Shown here: positions 61,122 through 64,000 of the stretch, in pieces
How the letters are laid out: each line of letters begins with the position of its first letter
Position numbering within the stretch: the stretch's first letter is position 1
Assembly (NCBI RefSeq): GCF_025151045.1
Contig: NZ_CP102285.1
Span: forward strand, 4,154,001-4,218,000
Source: Parabacteroides johnsonii DSM 18315
GTDB taxonomy: Bacteria > Bacteroidota > Bacteroidia > Bacteroidales > Tannerellaceae
Reading direction: 5' to 3'
Length of the DNA: 64,000 nucleotides
The notes under the pieces: generated by a model
What the model saw: the letters and a program-made list of their open reading frames with translations, nothing else
Database searches by the model: none
What the model was told of the DNA's origin: nothing
Made by a program: the position numbers and the translations under genes

Positions 61122-63425
61122 TCAGAACGGATACCCAATCGCCAGGTGTACACCCATTCCGTCCTTGAACTTCGGGATATTGTAATATCCTTTCTTCCCC
61201 GTGTCGTACGGAACGTGCAGGCCGATTCCCCAATCCAGGCGGACGACGAGGAAAGTCAGGTCGTAGCGTAGTCCGATACCGGTACCTAAAGCCAGGTCTT
61301 TCAGGAAACGGCCCCATTGCAACTGTCCGCCGGGGCGGCTCGCGTCGTAGCGCAGTAACCAAACATTACCGGCATCGAGGAAGGTCGCGCCGTGTAGGTC
61401 GCCCAAGATCGGGAAACGGTATTCCAGATTGGCTTCGAACTTGATGTCGCCGGTCTGATCTAGATAGCCGTATTTTGAGTCGGTAGGGCGGTAGCTGCCC
61501 GGCCCGATGCTTCGGATCGTGAAAGCTCGGACACTGTTGGCACCGCCGATATAGAATTGTTCGCTGTAAGGTGTCGTAATCGAATTGCCGTAGCTATATG
61601 CGACTCCGGCCATCAGACGTCCGACTAGGTGTTGCTTTTTTCCGAGATAATAGTTGTATCGTATTTCACTCGTTAGTTTAGCAAACTGTGCGAAGCGGTT
61701 TCCTAATAACTTTTTATCCCGTTGGCTAAAACTCTTGCCTGCGATGGCATAGGCACCGTCGAGGATAAGACCTGCCTGTGTGATAGAAGACTGCCACCAG
61801 AGATGGTTCTTTTTGGTGGTGATGGGAGAATCGTCATATGTGTATGTATAGCCCATAGACGGGATGAACTGATTCTCGAGGCTTCGTCCTAACGCTTTGT
61901 TGACATCTACGATGGAGTCGAACTCATGTGTTGTATGTTGTAACAGTGAGTAGGTCAGCTTGAACGGCGTCACCGAATGATGGCTGGTTGCTGATGGCTG
62001 GAACTCATACGAGGCACTTCCACCGAATGCCAGCATCTTGAAAAATTTGGCACGGTTCAACTGATCCGCATAGATACGGAAAGAGGTACTGGAAGGGTAT
62101 TTCGTATCATACTTTATCAGACTGGGGAAAAGTACCTGTGGGAAAGTCAGCGTACCGCTGATACCGAACTCCCAGCTGTTGATCGCCGAGCTGCTGCCTG
62201 AAACTCGTTTGCCGGTTTGCCATTCGTAGGAACCACGCATGCTGACGCCGAATGTCTCTCCTCCTCCGAATACATTCCGCTTGGTAACACTGAAGATGGC
62301 ACCCGGACCTGTCTGGTCATTACTCTTGGTGGTCACGTTTAGTTCCAGCTCGCCATCCAGCGGAAGGTCGTAAACAGTATTGATCTGCAAGTTCAGCGTG
62401 TCGCAACGACGGGCAGTATCTTTAGGGATATATTGCATTTCCGAATAACGGAAAATGCCGAGACGGGAGAAGCCGGTCTGGGTCTTTTCTTGCTGTTGCT
62501 GTGAATAAAGATCGCCGGGGCGGAATTTCAGCCGGTCGTACAGCACCTTCGGACGAACACGTAGTTTTCCTTCATAAAAGATAGTCATATCTTTATACCG
62601 GATGGAATCTGTCGGAGGTTCGTTGTTGTAGCCGTTCAAGAAGACCGATATATCGCCTATTTTCCAGGGACGCAGTACGGTGCGTGGCAGCCCCGGTTTA
62701 GTGGAGATACGGAGTGCCACCTTTCCGGGATTCATGATCGTATCGGCTTGGTAACTAATAAATTCGGGACGGAAATAATAATATCCGTTGTTACGAAGCA
62801 GGGAAGATATGCGCTGACGTTCGGCTTCGAGTTGTACGACATTGAAATTATCTCCGTCGTGTAGAAGCCGGTCGCCGATGTTGCGCTGGACGAGCGTGTC
62901 GATACGATGCCGTAGCCGGACGTAAGCAATGCTGTCGTATGTGTAGGCATTGTTCATCTCCACCCTGTAGCTGATCTTTGCCTTTTTAGGGTTCTTGGGG
63001 TCCGGTTCCACTTCGTATGCAGTAGCTCCGTTGAAGTAGCCGTATTCGCGGAGCAGGTTATAGGCCACTTTTGTCCGGACTTCCGGATTGACCGTGTTGA
63101 TGAAAACGGGTTTGGACGCCAGTTTGTTGAATATCCATTTATTGAATTTGCCCCTTCTGTTCACGAACGCATTGTACACCCATAGCCCGAACGGTAAGGG
63201 GATACGGATAGACGAACTCCCCAGCAGGGCGTTATTGGGCGGATAGGCAAGGGCTGCCTCTATTTCCGTCAGCGCTTCTTCTCCTTCCTTGCTTTTGTCC
63301 TCGTTCGTCACTTCAATCTTCTTGATTCCCGTATATAAAACTTCCCCCTCCGGCAAATTCTTCGTTGTGGAGCAGGAAGCAAGCAGGAATAACGAAATAT
63401 ATGCGATATATTTGATGTGTTTCAT
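61122..63425 (-). CDS. tamL: TamL, BamA-family outer-membrane lipoprotein
   Basis: The 767-residue protein has a lipobox (LFLLASC, Cys18), which BamA and TamA lack but the Bacteroidota TamL has. Residues ~30-370 contain POTRA-like repeats (YNLLREYGYFNGATAYEVEP and RISSLLRNNGYYYFRPEFIS). From ~375 the C-terminal beta-barrel has GGGETFGVSMRGSYEWQ, SVRAFTIRSIGPGSYRPT (the Arg-Gly-like lid motif) and ends GMGVHLAIGYPF with a terminal Phe. It helps insert outer-membrane or surface proteins. Its start overlaps the stop of tamB by 4 bp. Confidence 0.92.
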   Translation of the reverse strand: MKHIKYIAYISLFLLASCSTTKNLPEGEVLYTGIKKIEVTNEDKSKEGEEALTEIEAALAYPPNNALLGSSSIRIPLPFGLWVYNAFVNRRGKFNKWIFNKLASKPVFINTVNPEVRTKVAYNLLREYGYFNGATAYEVEPDPKNPKKAKISYRVEMNNAYTYDSIAYVRLRHRIDTLVQRNIGDRLLHDGDNFNVVQLEAERQRISSLLRNNGYYYFRPEFISYQADTIMNPGKVALRISTKPGLPRTVLRPWKIGDISVFLNGYNNEPPTDSIRYKDMTIFYEGKLRVRPKVLYDRLKFRPGDLYSQQQQEKTQTGFSRLGIFRYSEMQYIPKDTARRCDTLNLQINTVYDLPLDGELELNVTTKSNDQTGPGAIFSVTKRNVFGGGETFGVSMRGSYEWQTGKRVSGSSSAINSWEFGISGTLTFPQVLFPSLIKYDTKYPSSTSFRIYADQLNRAKFFKMLAFGGSASYEFQPSATSHHSVTPFKLTYSLLQHTTHEFDSIVDVNKALGRSLENQFIPSMGYTYTYDDSPITTKKNHLWWQSSITQAGLILDGAYAIAGKSFSQRDKKLLGNRFAQFAKLTSEIRYNYYLGKKQHLVGRLMAGVAYSYGNSITTPYSEQFYIGGANSVRAFTIRSIGPGSYRPTDSKYGYLDQTGDIKFEANLEYRFPILGDLHGATFLDAGNVWLLRYDASRPGGQLQWGRFLKDLALGTGIGLRYDLTFLVVRLDWGIGLHVPYDTGKKGYYNIPKFKDGMGVHLAIGYPF

Positions 63426-64000
63426 TTTTTCTCTTCTGTTTGTTTGTCATCCGTTACCGGCTTGGGTTTATTCTTTTTAAAGATGAAGAGTTCACGGAGG
63501 TGAAGCATCTTTTTACGCAGGACGATACCGGCTCCGGTTTCTGTGATCTCGCCTTCCAGCAGGCTTTCGTAGTTCTTGTCGTGGAAGAGCTTGATATAAC
63601 GGGTTCCGCTGCCGTCGAGGCGGTATTCGATCGATACGTTGTCGATGAACTGCTGCGATTGTCCGGTGCCTGCATCCTGTCCGGTTGAAACACGTCCGCC
63701 CAGTATGATACTGATTCGATCGTTGTAGAACCGCTTGGCGAAACGGAAGGAAAAGTCTGTCCGCTCTCCACCCGCTCCTGTACCGTTCTGGTCGTACTGT
63801 TCCATGCCCAAAGTGATATCCACGGACTTCAAGGCGCTTCCCGCGATATTGTTGATCTCACTTTGCAGGAAGCTGTTCAGGGCGGCACCCATATCGAGAC
63901 TCGGTTTCTTTCCGCCGCCACCGACATCGCTCATGTTGAGATACATTCCCGTGACAAGCATCGTGACGGCTATCTGCGACCGTTGCCCTTCGCCCATCTT
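63422..64000 (-). CDS. tamB: TamB (translocation and assembly module), C-terminal fragment
   Basis: The gene continues past the right edge; at least 192 codons of the C-terminus are visible. The segment GAALNSFLQSEINNIAGSAL, then SVDITLGMEQYDQNG, then YNDRISIILGGRVSTG and IDNVSIEYRLDGSGTRYIKLF matches the DUF490/TamB C-terminal domain, which contacts the TamA/TamL barrel. The last ~50 residues are basic and low in complexity. The operon order tamB-tamL and the 4-bp overlap are typical. Confidence 0.9.
   Translation of the reverse strand, partial: KMGEGQRSQIAVTMLVTGMYLNMSDVGGGGKKPSLDMGAALNSFLQSEINNIAGSALKSVDITLGMEQYDQNGTGAGGERTDFSFRFAKRFYNDRISIILGGRVSTGQDAGTGQSQQFIDNVSIEYRLDGSGTRYIKLFHDKNYESLLEGEITETGAGIVLRKKMLHLRELFIFKKNKPKPVTDDKQTEEKK

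Overview
This window is chromosomal DNA of a Bacteroidales gut-type bacterium, most likely Parabacteroides. The evidence is gene content: a SusD-type nutrient protein, a 1322-residue hybrid two-component system, sodium-pumping decarboxylase subunits, Bacteroidota-only families (DUF349, TamL, NVEAL, BF3164-like propellers), and a DUF6383-like C-terminus that I know mainly from Parabacteroides. Several promoters fit the Bacteroidota pattern TTTG-N19/22-TAnnTTTG. The genus is an inference; no 16S gene is present.

Layout. 1-5.4 kb: end of a SusD gene, an unknown small protein, a tricorn-like protease and a DnaQ-fold exonuclease. 5.4-11.6 kb (minus strand): a DAACS symporter overlapping an NhaC antiporter, a sirtuin deacylase, and an alpha-mannan pair (GH76 lipoprotein, GH125 exo-mannosidase). 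12-25.3 kb (plus): two FKBP isomerases, an Lrp regulator, a subtilase, xseA-xseB-ispD-recG, an M23/LysM hydrolase, DUF1599, a DoxX-like protein, tpiA, a SPOR protein and folE. 25.3-27.5 kb is scarred accessory DNA: a YafQ toxin-antitoxin pair, inverted repeats, a probable ATPase remnant and a 5'-truncated DUF6383-like gene. 27.7-34.6 kb (minus): an ATP-grasp-like protein, a DUF349 protein and the oadG-oadA-oadB sodium pump. 34.8-37.1 kb: a TPR gene whose last 180 bp are duplicated on the far side of an AbiEii-type toxin-antitoxin cassette.

37.9-51.0 kb is the most interesting region. A divergently transcribed membrane-bound winged-helix regulator faces a plus-strand run that holds three small NVEAL-type precursor peptides, four beta-propeller lipoproteins (one fused to a thioredoxin-like domain), a thioredoxin-DUF1573 lipoprotein, a transglutaminase-like lipoprotein, a signal peptidase I and an O-antigen-ligase/TPR membrane protein. 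Two of the precursors lie in near-identical modules of about 290 bp. Leader and 5' region are conserved in DNA, while the Cys-containing C-terminal parts are different. I interpret the locus as a candidate system for export, cleavage and envelope-surface handling of small peptides.

51.1-64 kb is housekeeping and envelope: rpmH (too short for a standard ORF cutoff), a PASTA protein, RluD, Ddl, a PlsC-like acyltransferase, a hybrid sensor kinase with no adjacent polysaccharide locus, a nucleoside:H+ symporter and tamL with the end of tamB. Four copies of a palindromic intergenic repeat (two near-complete in one orientation, one inverted, one core only) are scattered over the window. All functional statements come from reading translated sequence and remembered family features; no searches were run.
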